NCBI RefSeq assembly: GCF_012295575.1
Contig: NZ_CP051180.1
Span: forward strand, 558,001 to 622,000
Direction of reading: 5' to 3'
DNA: 64,000 bases
Source of the DNA: Ferrimonas lipolytica
GTDB taxonomy: Bacteria > Pseudomonadota > Gammaproteobacteria > Enterobacterales > Shewanellaceae
Below are positions 8,801 to 16,974 of the stretch, one piece after another (the first letter of the stretch is position 1; every line of letters begins with the position of its first letter). A program made the translations under genes and the position numbers. The notes under the pieces are model-generated. The model saw nothing but the letters and a program-made list of their open reading frames with translations. It was not told the DNA's origin and searched no databases.

Positions 8801-8899
8801 TGTAAGAACTTTAGAAGAGATACACCCTCTAGCTGCAGCAATAAAATCAATAAGCAAGCAGCTACGAGCCTACTAGATCAATCTAAGAGGGAGCATTAA
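5888..8899 (+). CDS. HelD-like UvrD/Rep superfamily 1 helicase with inserted nuclease-like domain and C-terminal zinc ribbons
   Basis: 1003 residues against 684 for E. coli DNA helicase IV (HelD). The N-terminal HelD region is followed by the helicase core: LTDKQRRA (209-216), Walker A AGAGTGKT (228-235), LLLAYGRKAADEM (257-269), Walker B VDEFQDIS (598-605), GDDWQAIYRFSGA (633-645) and late motifs HASKGKEADYV and RRLFYVALTRAKHR. Residues about 376-470 have no place in HelD. They look like a PD-(D/E)XK-type nuclease fold: FGELYIANWL with E381, then QPDFYLPDYGVYIEYYG with D416 and E427. The last 115 residues hold about three Cys4 zinc ribbons of the topoisomerase I type. TTG 5888 is chosen because AAGTAGG lies seven bases before it. 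The gene is visibly more A+T rich than its neighbours and breaks conserved gene order. The role is inferred as DNA repair or defence against foreign DNA. Confidence 0.88.
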   Translation: MLSKQSGQNIKHSWFGNFYMGRPDAVKFTDSGITFHRGKGLFTAGYRATNNSNDEVSFKWEQLDSPPAFIFSPLGYLLSFTVSGKAYQLPYLTYLAHYQFGKKAAFLWATGNGLSICELVARVERTIATKYLRQSRLEMIQARVKREYKRWFPCCEKVALSKDIKTALTKLKQMHSWSQGDIERLRENYVQAQLIKFVDFFDHVESNPLTDKQRRACVIDDNNNLLLAGAGTGKTSVMVGRAGYLVKSGQAQADDILLLAYGRKAADEMEERIKEKLDTDDIKASTFHSLGLRIIAEVEGKAPSLSPWAEDEKAKDRWVQSTLETLIEDDAYRKQLFEYFSQYYYVEKSPFDFESEGEYFQYLTDNDIRTLKGERVKSFGELYIANWLFTNGIEYQYEAKYEHDVSSVDFRQYQPDFYLPDYGVYIEYYGIDEDDSTAPYIDNQQYLESMAWKRQLHKEHETVCLELFYHQHKKDQLTDKLEHAIQVLEIQVSPLPDEAILATFNELGRVTELAKLFSKLIGLYKSACLDKNGLEKVFNNAADAKQTRKAFELLEPILSCYQQHLLASGDIDFEDMIGKALSYLQHGQFISPWTYILVDEFQDISEPRARLVRALRDSCLLGRKPKASLFCVGDDWQAIYRFSGADVSLTTQFTKYFGPTAKTYLDQTFRFNSSIGDVATQFVTKNPVQLKKDIRSLTQVDYPTISLIRRGEQEPATKDEPSPNALEQALNAISMRINNAENKLKAPPVVYLLARFWFQLPDKSELRQLNRKYPSLTIECQSFHASKGKEADYVVITGMKAGKHGFPSMKVTPPILDAFLPKAEAFEFAEERRLFYVALTRAKHRAYVLADMTDASPFVVELLKENYAVEQEEFSTSLVQKIFEEISCVRCTTGTLKPRVGNFKPFFSCSHFPLCDHKEEGCELCGSPMTRKRFTGFKVCLNDTCSHTAPICSVCGGDMQLKKGPYSEFWGCKNFRRDTPSSCSNKINKQAATSLLDQSKREH

Positions 8900-9091
8900 C
8901 AATGCCAATAGAGGCCTCGATTGCTACAAGTCTTTTTACATTGGCGTTTAGTCAGATTTGGAGGTGTAGGTCATTGTTGATCACTTTGTTATACAGTGTG
9001 TAAATCAATCAAAACCTTTTAAAATGACAGAAAACGTGAAAATTAACGTGATATTTTATTAAAACACTTAAAGATCATATCTTTAGAATAC

Positions 9092-9129
9092 AAAAAAGGC
9101 TTGAAACTCTAAGAGAATCAAGCCTTTTT
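9092..9129 (-). terminator. intrinsic terminator of ssrA (reverse strand)
   Basis: Arms AAAAAGGCTTGA / TCAAGCCTTTTTT around a 13-base loop, ten bases past the tmRNA 3' end on the reverse strand. A-rich on the other side, so it may also stop helicase transcripts. The 190 bases between the helicase stop and this hairpin show nothing else. Confidence 0.8.
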
Positions 9130-9138
9130 CCAAACGTT

Positions 9139-9499
9139 TGGTGGAGCTGGCGGGATTTGAACCCGCGTCCAAAACATCTACGCCGTCGGCACTACATGCT
9201 TAGTCACTGATTTATTTAACCTTTCAAGACCCCCAGAGACAGGGTTCTATCGGGTGAGTCGGATTAGTTTTAACGCTTTCTCTCCCGACAAAGAGTCCAC
9301 GCGATCATGCAGGGTTTGACTACCTTTGATCTTCAGCCAGCAAGCGGGGCTTCAGAGGTAGGCACTACACAGCGTATTAGGCTGCTAGTGCGTAGTTTTC
9401 GTCGTTTGCGACTATTTTTTTGCGGCTTTTTACGTGGCCAACCGCCCCACGGCATGCTCCTAGGGTTTCAAATATTCTGTCGAATCCTGAATCAGCCCC
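9139..9499 (-). ncRNA. ssrA: transfer-messenger RNA (tmRNA)
   Basis: Rescues stalled ribosomes together with SmpB. The reverse strand begins GGGGCTGATTCAGGATTCGA at 9499, the conserved tmRNA 5' end, and finishes with a tRNA-like T arm (GGGTTCAAATCCCGCC) and encoded CCA at 9141-9139. The tag frame reads ANDENYALAA then TAA (9409 down to 9377), preceded by the TAGTC resume context, as in E. coli. Length is 361 nt, in the usual range. It lies directly upstream of the accessory segment's edge, its 3' end being a common integration site, though no duplicated attachment sequence was found. Confidence 0.97.
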
Positions 9500-9512
9500 A
9501 AGTAGAAAACGC

Positions 9513-9542
9513 AGTTTACCATTGATGTGGCATAAGCTCCAA
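9513..9542 (-). promoter_or_regulatory. probable sigma-70 promoter of ssrA
   Basis: On the reverse strand TTGGAG and TAAACT are separated by 18 bases, with the -10 box ending 13 bases before the mature 5' G. This fits a short 5' leader removed by RNase P. Confidence 0.4.
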
Positions 9543-9568
9543 TAGCAAACTGTACAGACAACCAGCAG

Positions 9569-10057
9569 TTAGCGCAGGCTACCCTTCATAACTCGTGATT
9601 TTTCACGTTGCCAATCGCGTTCTTTCGAATCTTGGCGTTTATCGTGCAGCTGTTTACCCTGTGCTAGTGCAACCTCTAACTTGACGTTAGATTTGCTCCA
9701 GTACAGCGCCACTGGTACCAGTGTATGCCCTGAACGCTCAACTTGACCGATCAAACGGTCCAGCTCGCGCCGGTGCAGCAGCAGTTTGCGTGGGCGCATC
9801 GGCTCGCAGATCACATGGGTAGATGCGACTGAAAGTGGTGTGATGTTACAGGCCACTAAATAGGCCTCATCCCGTTGAATGATTACGTAGCAATCGGTGA
9901 GGTTTACTTTCCCTTCCCGCAGCGACTTAACTTCCCAGCCCTGAAGGACTAGACCCGCCTCAATCTTCTCCAAAAACTTATATTCGTGCTTCGCTTTTTT
10001 GTTCAGCGCGATAGTTGTGGAGGTGGACTTGGATTTTTTTGAATTTTTCTTAGCCAT
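9569..10057 (-). CDS. smpB: SsrA-binding protein SmpB
   Basis: Binds tmRNA and brings it to stalled ribosomes. 162 residues (E. coli 160). It has the basic N-terminus MAKKNSKKSKS, the conserved NKKAKHEYKFLEKIEAGLVL core (N18-L37), the RNA-binding GWEVKSLREGKVNL, and the C-terminal KRQDSKERDWQREKSRVMK tail that enters the mRNA channel. Lies immediately upstream of its partner ssrA on the same strand and divergent from ratA. Confidence 0.97.
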   Translation of the reverse strand: MAKKNSKKSKSTSTTIALNKKAKHEYKFLEKIEAGLVLQGWEVKSLREGKVNLTDCYVIIQRDEAYLVACNITPLSVASTHVICEPMRPRKLLLHRRELDRLIGQVERSGHTLVPVALYWSKSNVKLEVALAQGKQLHDKRQDSKERDWQREKSRVMKGSLR

Positions 10058-10143
10058 ATGAGCGACATTATACCTGTCTTACGACGTTTTGGTATCGCTT
10101 CAGCTGTGGCAAACTAGCGCAATGTGATGAATGGAGTACCGAA

Positions 10144-10575
10144 ATGCCAGAGATTAATCGCAGTGCGTTGGTTCGCTTTAGTGCCGAACAGATGTATGCG
10201 CTGGTTAACGACGTTGCGTCTTACCCTAAATTTTTACCTGGGTGCGTAGCGAGCCAAGTAGTAGAACACCATGAGGATATGATGGTTGCCTCGGTTTCGG
10301 TCAGTAAAGTTGGCTTGAGCCATAGCTTTACCACACGCAATCAATTGATTGCCGGTAAATCGATAACTCTTGCGCTGGAGAATGGACCATTTAAGAGTTT
10401 GTCTGGCGAGTGGAGTTTCACCCCGTTACGAGAAGATGCCTGTAAAATTGAGTTTCAGCTTCAATTTGAGTTTGCCAGTCCATTGGTAGCTAAAGCTTTT
10501 GGGCGGGTGTTTAGCGAGGTTGTGCAGAGTATGGTGCAAGCGTTTAGCGAGCGTGCCAAAGAGGTATACAAATGA
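10144..10575 (+). CDS. ratA: RatA-type START/COQ10-like domain protein
   Basis: 143-residue single-domain protein of the polyketide cyclase/COQ10 (SRPBCC) family. The pattern is MPEINRSALVRFSAEQMYALVNDVASYPKFLPGC at the start and AKAFGRVFSEVVQSMVQAFSERAKEVY at the end (quoted in parts). E. coli RatA was reported as a 70S-association inhibitor, while the domain family also suggests ubiquinone binding. The gene overlaps rnfH by four bases (ATGA) and is divergent from smpB, the conserved layout. Confidence 0.9.
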   Translation: MPEINRSALVRFSAEQMYALVNDVASYPKFLPGCVASQVVEHHEDMMVASVSVSKVGLSHSFTTRNQLIAGKSITLALENGPFKSLSGEWSFTPLREDACKIEFQLQFEFASPLVAKAFGRVFSEVVQSMVQAFSERAKEVYK

Positions 10576-10913
10576 CCGACACTATTACCATCGAGGTGGT
10601 CTACGCCCTGCCTAATGAGGCGTTTGTGCGCAAAGTTGACCTGCCCAAAGGAGCAACGGTAGAAGAGGCGGTGCAAACCTGTGGGGTGTTGGAGCGGTAC
10701 ACTGATATTGATCTAAAAAAACACAAGGTAGGCATATTTAGTCGCACGGTTAAGCCAAGCCAGGAATTGTTTAATGGTGATCGTGTTGAGATCTACCGGC
10801 CGTTATTGGCAGATCCTCGAGAGGTGCGTAAGCGTCGTGCTGAAAAGGCCAAAGAGGAAGGTCGTGCTGACGCAACTACAGGCGGTAAGCCCAATCCACT
10901 GCGGGCTAAATAG
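10572..10913 (+). CDS. rnfH: RnfH family ubiquitin-like protein (RatB)
   Basis: 113 residues with a ubiquitin-like beta-grasp pattern: ITIEVVYALPNEAFVRKVDL, then GATVEEAV, KVGIFSR and the ending GDRVEIYRPLLADPREVRKRRAE. The C-terminus is basic and disordered, ending PNPLRAK. Function is poorly known. It is constantly paired with ratA, and the ATGA overlap here shows translational coupling. Confidence 0.9.
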   Translation: MTDTITIEVVYALPNEAFVRKVDLPKGATVEEAVQTCGVLERYTDIDLKKHKVGIFSRTVKPSQELFNGDRVEIYRPLLADPREVRKRRAEKAKEEGRADATTGGKPNPLRAK

Positions 10914-10931
10914 CAAAACCGACGAAAATAG

Positions 10932-10957
10932 AAAAGCCGACATAATGTCGGCTTTTT
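10932..10957 (+). terminator. bidirectional terminator between rnfH and bamE
   Basis: AAAAGCCGACA / TGTCGGCTTTT with loop TAA. A- and T-tracts on both sides suit the two convergent genes. Confidence 0.88.
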
Positions 10958-10976
10958 GTTGTGCTGATTAAGGTGT

Positions 10977-11345
10977 TTACTGGTCAACACTTAACGGCGT
11001 ATTGAACTCTTCATCTAGCTCGTAGTTACCGGTTACAGAGGCAACTTTATCGTCAGTGAAGTGAACAATAAGCTCTTTCTCTGAGATCTCATCGGTACGG
11101 CCATTCTTGTACTGGTAGACGTAATACCAAGTATTTGACGCAAAACTGTCGCGTAATACCGGCTTACCTAGGACGAACTCAACCTGCTCTTTGGTCATCT
11201 CGACCCGCAGCTTTTCTACTTGGCTTTGCTCAATAAAGTTGCCTTGGGGTACATCAATCTTGTAAACCAACCACTCAAAATGAGTACAACCACTTAGACC
11301 GGCAGTAACGGCCGCCGCAAGCATCAGGTTTCTGAACTGCTTCAT
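10977..11345 (-). CDS. bamE: outer membrane protein assembly factor BamE (SmpA lipoprotein)
   Basis: Lipoprotein subunit of the BAM complex that inserts outer-membrane beta-barrels. 122 residues from ATG 11345. The signal peptide MKQFRNLMLAAAVTAG ends in lipobox LSGC, and the mature part has the BamE core: QGNFIEQSQVEKLRVEMTKEQV (in two parts), VLGKPVLRDSF and NTWYYVYQYKNG. A longer reading frame to 11507 exists, but the signal peptide fixes the start. Standard neighbour of ratA-rnfH, convergent. Confidence 0.94.
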   Translation of the reverse strand: MKQFRNLMLAAAVTAGLSGCTHFEWLVYKIDVPQGNFIEQSQVEKLRVEMTKEQVEFVLGKPVLRDSFASNTWYYVYQYKNGRTDEISEKELIVHFTDDKVASVTGNYELDEEFNTPLSVDQ

Positions 11346-11493
11346 CCTACTCTCTATATCCGTATTTATCTGAGCTGGCATCATACCCAAGCCAAGGCCA
11401 CTGCGTCTATGTTTCAGCAGCGATAGCCGGTACGGAACCAGCGTAAAGGGCGCTGTTGTTGGGAAGTTAGTGTGAACAATAACTGGAAAGTTC

Positions 11494-11517
11494 AAAAAAG
11501 GGGCCATTCAGGCCCCT
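11494..11517 (-). terminator. terminator of the iron alcohol dehydrogenase gene
   Basis: AGGGGCC / GGCCCCT stem with 5-base loop. On the reverse strand it is followed by six T residues, 22 bases after the adh stop. Confidence 0.85.
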
Positions 11518-11538
11518 AATCGAAATGTTGGTTAGCGC

Positions 11539-12690
11539 TTACAATGCGTTTTTAAAGATCTGGCAGATATCGTCGTGAGTTGCCTCACGTGGATTAGTTA
11601 AGCCACAAGCATCGTTTAGTGCATTGGTGGCGAGCGTTGGAATATCTTCCTCTTTTACGCCAAGGCTAGACAAACTTTGTGGGATGCCAATCTCTAGTGC
11701 GAGCTCTTTAATTGCTTCCAGTGCCGCTTGAGCGCCTTCATCGTCAGTTAATCCTGCAACATCCTTACCCATAAGCTGTGCTACCAGTTTCAGTTTGGCA
11801 GCAACAACGGGTGCGTTAAAGGCCTGTACGTGTGGTAGCAGCAGTGCGTTACACACTCCGTGCGGTAAATCGTAGAAGCCACCTAATTGGTGCGCCATCG
11901 CGTGCACATGGCCAAGCGAGGCGTTGTTAAAGGCCATGCCACCTAAAAATTGGGCGTAGGCCATCTGTTCGCGGGCATCAATATCGTCACCTTGTTTTAC
12001 CGCTTGGCGTAGGTTAGTCGCGATAAGCGCAATGGACTTCTCGGCACAGGCGTCGGTAATTGGTGTTGCTGCGGTGGACACTAGCGCTTCAACTGAGTGG
12101 GTTAGTGCATCCATCCCGGTGGCAGCGGTGAGGAAAGCTGGTTTGGCTTTCATCAGCTCTGGGTCGTTGACCGACAGCAGTGGGGTGGTGTGCTTATCAA
12201 CGATAGCCATCTTAATATGGCGAGATTCATCGGTGATGATGCAAAAACGGGTCATCTCAGAAGCTGTACCCGCGGTGGTGTTGATGGCCACCAGTGGCAT
12301 CTGTGGTTTTTCGGATTGGTCTACGCCTTCGTAATCTTGGATTTTACCGCCATTGGCGGCCACTAGAGCGATACCCTTAGCGCAATCGTGTGGTGAGCCA
12401 CCACCGAAGGAGATGACAAAGTCACAGTGGTTTTCCGTCAGCATTGCTAAACCAGCGACCACGTTGCCTGTGGTGGGGTTAGGCTGAGTGCCATCAAAGA
12501 TAATGGCGTCGATGCCTTTGTCTTTTAGTTTGCTAGTAAGTCCTTCGACCATACCAAGCTCAACTAAGGGTTTGTCGGTAACAATCAATGCTTTCTTAAA
12601 ACCAAGCGCAACAATATCGTCGACGGCAACATCAAGTGCGCCTTGGCCGATGGTATTTACTGCAGGGATAAAAAATTTTGTTGCAGTCAT
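11539..12690 (-). CDS. adhB: iron-containing alcohol dehydrogenase (AdhB type)
   Basis: NAD-dependent, Fe(II)-dependent alcohol dehydrogenase. At 383 residues it equals the length of Zymomonas AdhB and aligns throughout: cofactor loop [13 protein letters not shown] (95-107), [20 protein letters not shown] (136-155), and metal ligands D194, H198 ([11 protein letters not shown]), H263 and H277 ([16 protein letters not shown]). A good AGGAG site lies before ATG. It is a single-gene unit with its own terminator. The physiological substrate is probably ethanol/acetaldehyde, but this is not fixed by the sequence. Confidence 0.88.
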   Translation of the reverse strand: MTATKFFIPAVNTIGQGALDVAVDDIVALGFKKALIVTDKPLVELGMVEGLTSKLKDKGIDAIIFDGTQPNPTTGNVVAGLAMLTENHCDFVISFGGGSPHDCAKGIALVAANGGKIQDYEGVDQSEKPQMPLVAINTTAGTASEMTRFCIITDESRHIKMAIVDKHTTPLLSVNDPELMKAKPAFLTAATGMDALTHSVEALVSTAATPITDACAEKSIALIATNLRQAVKQGDDIDAREQMAYAQFLGGMAFNNASLGHVHAMAHQLGGFYDLPHGVCNALLLPHVQAFNAPVVAAKLKLVAQLMGKDVAGLTDDEGAQAALEAIKELALEIGIPQSLSSLGVKEEDIPTLATNALNDACGLTNPREATHDDICQIFKNAL

Positions 12691-12871
12691 TAGTAACTCC
12701 TACTGACGAATTGAAAACCTTATCTGCCCCCTAAATTACGCCTAGCCATCGCTAAGTAAAGTGACGCTGATCATGGTTCTCACTGTCGGTTCTGAAACTT
12801 AATTCGCTTGATTTTTATCTCAGCTAAATACCCAAATGGTTCACCGCAGGACGGCTATTTTTAGCAGGTGA

Positions 12872-14533
12872 TCACTGAATTAGCAGCTCTTGAGCGTTCG
12901 CTTTGGTATTTTCAGTAATTGTGTCACCGCCCAGCAAACGCGCCAGTTCGTCGATGCGTTGTTGCAGTTGTAATGCCACCATATGTGTTTCGGTGCTGCG
13001 GCCAGTGCTTTGTTTGGATACAAACATATGGTTGTGGCCGTTGCCTGCAACCTGAGGCAAGTGGGTTACACAGAATACCTGAGTGGATTGTCCGAGCTGA
13101 CGCAACATTTTGCCTACTACCGCAGCGGTTGGCCCGGAGATCCCCACGTCAACCTCATCAAAAATCAATGTTGGTGTGGCTACCTTTCGGGCGGTAATTA
13201 CCTGAATAGCCAGGCCGATACGTGACAGTTCACCCCCAGATGCGGTTTTGGCGATAGGCTGCAATGGTTGGCCGGGGTTAGTGGTAACTAAAAATTGTAC
13301 CTTGTCGCTGCCTTGTGGGCTGAGTTGCTCATCGATGTAACCTACCTCGATTTCGAATTTTGCGTGGGGCATCGCCAGCTCTTTGAGGTTGGCAGTCACC
13401 AACTTATTTAGCTCTTTGGCAAAACGGCAGCGACTCTTGTGGAGCTTGCTGCTGTGCTGCTGCAGCTGCTCAACACAAAGGCTGCGCTGCTGCTGCAACT
13501 CTTCCAACTGGGAGTCGCTGTCAGATAGTTGTGCCAGTTCATCGGCCAACGCTTGATGGTGTTCGGCCAATTGGTTGGCATTGACTTGGTGTTTTCGCGC
13601 TAGCGTCATCGCTCGTGACATACGCTGTTCCAGCTCGTTGAATCGCTCAGGGTCCATCTCGAGGCTGGCGCGGTAATGCTCAATCTCATTGCTGCTTTCT
13701 TGGATCTGAATCATTCCCTCGTGCAACATCGCGAGTGACTCGGCGAAGGCGGGATCATCACTGTGCAATGCTTCAACCTCACTGATCGCCTGCTGCAGTA
13801 ACGATTGTACCGAGTTATCTTCGCCTTCACTGAGTAGGTAGATTGCCCGTTGGCTTTGTTCGAGCAAGGTACCGCAGTTAGCGAGCCGTTTATGCTCACT
13901 CTCTATCTGTTCGAATTCATCGATCTGCAGTCCAAACTCATCCAATTCTTGTACTTGGTATTCCAGTAGCTGGCTACGAGCTTGGCGCTGCGCCTGTTGC
14001 TGCTGTAATTGTTGGATTTGTCGATCTATCTGTTTCCATGACAGGTAACTTTTTTGGCAGGCGTTGAGCAGATTATGGTGGCCAGCGTACTGATCGAGTA
14101 GATCCAGCTGCACTTCGCTGTGCAACATACTGTGGTGGGCATGTTGCCCATGCACACTGACCAGTAGCTCTCCCAAGCCTTTCAGTTGTGCCAATGGCAC
14201 AGGATGACCATTGATCCAAGCACGACTACGACCTTCGGCAGAGATGGTTCGCCGGACAATGCAATGGTCGGTGTCGTTTAATTCATTTTGTTGTAACCAC
14301 GCGCAAGCGGCTGGAATAGCACTAATATCAAAGCACGCTGACAGATCAGCACGCTCAGCGTCGGGTCTTACCATGCCAGCTTCGGCACGCGAGCCTAAGC
14401 ACAAGCCAAGTGCGTCAATAGCTATTGATTTGCCGGCACCGGTTTCACCAGTAATGCTGGTCATTCCGGCGTTAAAGTCCAACTCAAGAAACTTAACGAT
14501 AGCGAAGTTACTAACGGTTAATTGGCTTAGCAT
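12872..14533 (-). CDS. recN: DNA repair protein RecN
   Basis: SMC-like ATPase of double-strand break repair. ATG 14533 gives 553 residues (E. coli 553) starting MLSQLTVSNFAIVKFLEL. Walker A GETGAGKS is at 29-36, long Gln/Leu-rich coiled coils fill the middle, and the ABC signature ASGGELSRIGLAI and Walker B TLIFDEVDVGISG lie near the C-terminus. An upstream in-frame codon at 14557 is not needed. A LexA box lies upstream, so SOS induction is expected as in E. coli. Confidence 0.96.
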   Translation of the reverse strand: MLSQLTVSNFAIVKFLELDFNAGMTSITGETGAGKSIAIDALGLCLGSRAEAGMVRPDAERADLSACFDISAIPAACAWLQQNELNDTDHCIVRRTISAEGRSRAWINGHPVPLAQLKGLGELLVSVHGQHAHHSMLHSEVQLDLLDQYAGHHNLLNACQKSYLSWKQIDRQIQQLQQQQAQRQARSQLLEYQVQELDEFGLQIDEFEQIESEHKRLANCGTLLEQSQRAIYLLSEGEDNSVQSLLQQAISEVEALHSDDPAFAESLAMLHEGMIQIQESSNEIEHYRASLEMDPERFNELEQRMSRAMTLARKHQVNANQLAEHHQALADELAQLSDSDSQLEELQQQRSLCVEQLQQHSSKLHKSRCRFAKELNKLVTANLKELAMPHAKFEIEVGYIDEQLSPQGSDKVQFLVTTNPGQPLQPIAKTASGGELSRIGLAIQVITARKVATPTLIFDEVDVGISGPTAAVVGKMLRQLGQSTQVFCVTHLPQVAGNGHNHMFVSKQSTGRSTETHMVALQLQQRIDELARLLGGDTITENTKANAQELLIQ

Positions 14534-14541
14534 GGGCAGCC

Positions 14542-14580
14542 CTGTATAGGTAAACATAAGTACTGTATGGAAGAACAGTA
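14542..14580. promoter_or_regulatory. LexA (SOS) box plus weaker second box upstream of recN
   Basis: TACTGTATGGAAGAACAGTA (14561-14580) keeps the full CTGT-N8-ACAG core with the outer TA pairs. A second near-match, CTGT-N8-ACAT, lies at 14542-14557. E. coli recN also has tandem LexA sites. The strong box is 28 bases from the recN start and 72 bases from the divergent SDR gene. Confidence 0.85.
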
Positions 14581-14651
14581 TATGTGGTTTTTTTCATCGG
14601 TAAAGGCTTTAGGCTGATTTTCTTTGGTTCGAGATAGGAAAGGGAGAGGCT

Positions 14652-15353
14652 ATGACGCAACAAGTTGCAGTGGTAACCGGTACTAACAGAGGGATAGGGC
14701 GCCACTGTGCATTACAGTTGGCGGAGCGAGATATTCACGTTGTTTGTACCGCGAGGCGGGCGGAATTGGCGCTAGCCACGGTGGCTGAGATTGAACAGCG
14801 AGGCGGCAGCGCTACGGCAGCGACGTTGGAGGTAAGTAACCAGCAACATGTTGAAAACCTGAGCCAGTTAATTTCGGCCAGATTTGGTCAGTTGGATATT
14901 TTGATCAATAACGCTGCTGTCTATTTAGATGCTGATCTCACCCTATTTGAGTTAGATGACGCCCGTTTGCAACAAACCATCGATGCCAATCTTATGGGGC
15001 CGATATACCTGTGCCGTGCACTGATGCCAATGATGATCGACAGAGGTTATGGGCGGGTGGTTAATGTTTCTTCGGGCTACGGTGCGTTAAATCAGATGGG
15101 GCCAAAAATCACCGCTTATCGGATCTCGAAAGCGGGTCTTAATGCCTTAACGGCGGTACTTGCAGCCGAAGTTGCGTTACAGAACATTAAGGTGAATTCG
15201 GTTTGCCCCGGGTGGGTGCGAACTGACATGGGCGGCGCCGCAGCAGATCGGAGCCCAGAGCAAGCCGCCGCCGATATTGTTTGGGCGGCATTGCTACCAA
15301 ATGACGGCCCATCTGGGCAGTTCTTACGCCATCGTCAGTCAGTGGCTTGGTAG
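14652..15353 (+). CDS. short-chain dehydrogenase/reductase (carbonyl reductase-like)
   Basis: 233-residue Rossmann-fold oxidoreductase. The NAD(P) loop is TGTNRGIG (residues 9-16), the NNAA motif follows at about 86-89, and the catalytic set is S (VNVSSGYG) with YRISK. CPGWVRTDMGG closes the cofactor site. The arginine after the glycine loop and CTARR suggest NADP. The substrate is unknown. AAAGGGAGAGG precedes ATG. It is divergent from recN across the LexA box and converges on nadK with an 11-base gap. Confidence 0.85.
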   Translation: MTQQVAVVTGTNRGIGRHCALQLAERDIHVVCTARRAELALATVAEIEQRGGSATAATLEVSNQQHVENLSQLISARFGQLDILINNAAVYLDADLTLFELDDARLQQTIDANLMGPIYLCRALMPMMIDRGYGRVVNVSSGYGALNQMGPKITAYRISKAGLNALTAVLAAEVALQNIKVNSVCPGWVRTDMGGAAADRSPEQAAADIVWAALLPNDGPSGQFLRHRQSVAW

Positions 15354-15364
15354 TAGGGCGAAGT

Positions 15365-16249
15365 TTAGAACAGCTTGCTACCCCAACCGAGCTTGGTTCT
15401 GAGCACTTCGAAGTAGCTGTGCCCTTTAGGATGGATCAGGCGCAGTTTATGCTGGGCACGACGGATCAAAATTTCATCACCCGGCAATGCCGCTAAGGTA
15501 ATGTGGCCGTCACAAGAAACCTCTAAAGCACGTGAGCCCATATCCGGTGAGGCGATAAGCTTAACCTCTGAGTTGCCATCCACTACGATTGGTCGTCCAG
15601 ACAGTGAGTGCGGAAACATAGGTACCAAGATCACGGCATTTAGGTTCGGCGTTAAAATGGCGCCGCCGGCAGACAACGCGTAGGCGGTGGAGCCGGTTGG
15701 GGTGGATACAATCATGCCGTCAGCACGTTGGCTATACATAAATTGGTCGTCGATATACACCTCAAACTCAATCATGTTGGCCACTCTACCGGGGTGGAGA
15801 ACCGCTTCGTTCATGGCGGTATTACTTGAGGTTAACTGGCCGTGACGATAGATCTCCGCTTGCAGTAAAAAACGCAACTCGGTTTCATATTCACCGCTAA
15901 GCACTTGTGCTAGTGGCTCTTCAAAGTCATCTGGCGAGATATCGGTTAAGAAACCCAAATTACCTCGGTTTACTCCAATTACTGCTACGTCAAAGCGAGC
16001 CAGCACTCGGGCTGCTCCCAACATATTACCGTCACCACCGACAACGATGATCAAATCGCAGCGTTCTCCGAGCTCACATAAGGTTAACGCTTCGGCTTTA
16101 TTGCAGCCGAGTTGCTTAGCGATACGCTCTTCAATCAGGATTTCGTAGTGCTGTTGCTCTAACCAATAGAACAATTTACGCAAAGTTTGGTTAGCGCCAT
16201 CGTGATCGGGTTTGCCAATCAGGCCAATTGTATGAAAGGGCTTAGACAT
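15365..16249 (-). CDS. nadK: NAD kinase
   Basis: Phosphorylates NAD+ to NADP+. 294 residues from ATG 16249 (E. coli 292), beginning [20 protein letters not shown]. The catalytic GGDGN motif lies at 71-75, [10 protein letters not shown] binds substrate, and [17 protein letters not shown] is the second diacylglycerol-kinase-like signature. The reading frame extends upstream to 16372, but similarity begins at this Met. Divergent from grpE, as in many relatives. Confidence 0.95.
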   Translation of the reverse strand: MSKPFHTIGLIGKPDHDGANQTLRKLFYWLEQQHYEILIEERIAKQLGCNKAEALTLCELGERCDLIIVVGGDGNMLGAARVLARFDVAVIGVNRGNLGFLTDISPDDFEEPLAQVLSGEYETELRFLLQAEIYRHGQLTSSNTAMNEAVLHPGRVANMIEFEVYIDDQFMYSQRADGMIVSTPTGSTAYALSAGGAILTPNLNAVILVPMFPHSLSGRPIVVDGNSEVKLIASPDMGSRALEVSCDGHITLAALPGDEILIRRAQHKLRLIHPKGHSYFEVLRTKLGWGSKLF

Positions 16250-16266
16250 AAAAACCGCCGCGCGGC

Positions 16267-16295
16267 CTTGAAGTAGAGACATTGATCCCCATAAT
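16267..16295 (+). promoter_or_regulatory. sigma-32 heat-shock promoter of grpE
   Basis: CTTGAAG (16267-16273), a 13-base spacer, then CCCCATAAT (16287-16295): a near-perfect match to the sigma-32 consensus, 45 bases upstream of grpE. Confidence 0.85.
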
Positions 16296-16339
16296 AGGCT
16301 CAGAGTTTCAGTGAATAAAGTGATTTTGGTGGAGTTGTG

Positions 16340-16903
16340 ATGAGCGACGAGCAGCAGAAAGTTGTCGAGCAAGAAGAGATTGAGTCTGTAGAAGCAGAAA
16401 CGGTGGATGCAGAATTAGTAGACGAGCGTGATGAACGTATTGCGCAGTTAGAAGCCGAGCTCGAGCAAGCCCGTGGTGCTATTGATGGTGAGAAAGACAT
16501 CAAGATGCGTGCTGCAGCTGAAGTAGACAATATCCGTCGCCGTAGCGCTATTGATGTGCAAAAGGCCCGTGATTTTGCTCTAGAGAAGTTTGCTAAAGAG
16601 CTGTTGCCGGTATTGGATAACTTGGAGCGCGCACAAGACGCGGGCGATAAGGACTCTGAAGCGGCACAAGCAATTTTGGAAGGCGTTGAGCTAACCCATA
16701 AGAGCTTTATCGATTCTGTTGCCAAGTTTGGCATCGAAGCGGTTGGTGTTGAAGGCGATGCCTTTAACCCGGAACTGCATCAAGCCATCTCAATGGTGCC
16801 AAGCCCAGATCATAAGTCCAATACTCTGATGGCGGTTATGCAGAAAGGCTATACCCTAAACGGTCGTTTACTGCGTCCGGCGATGGTGATGGTTGCTCAG
16901 TAA
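16340..16903 (+). CDS. grpE: nucleotide exchange factor GrpE
   Basis: Releases ADP from DnaK. 187 residues from ATG 16340, with GGAG five bases before it (a GTG three bases upstream is too close to this site). It has an acidic N-terminal tail, a long coiled-coil helix ([16 protein letters not shown] ... [16 protein letters not shown]) and the C-terminal beta domain with [20 protein letters not shown] (in parts) and the ending [15 protein letters not shown]. Stands alone here, separated from dnaK by about 4 kb. Confidence 0.96.
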   Translation: MSDEQQKVVEQEEIESVEAETVDAELVDERDERIAQLEAELEQARGAIDGEKDIKMRAAAEVDNIRRRSAIDVQKARDFALEKFAKELLPVLDNLERAQDAGDKDSEAAQAILEGVELTHKSFIDSVAKFGIEAVGVEGDAFNPELHQAISMVPSPDHKSNTLMAVMQKGYTLNGRLLRPAMVMVAQ

Positions 16904-16924
16904 TATTGCGCATTTGTAAGACTG

Positions 16925-16952
16925 AAAAACCGAGCCTAGGCTCGGTTTTTTT
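16925..16952 (+). terminator. bidirectional terminator after grpE
   Basis: AAAACCGAGCC / GGCTCGGTTTT palindrome with centre CCTAGG and a run of seven T. It also faces the convergent L,D-transpeptidase gene. Confidence 0.85.
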
Positions 16953-16974
16953 GTATCTGTGATATCCACGTCGA

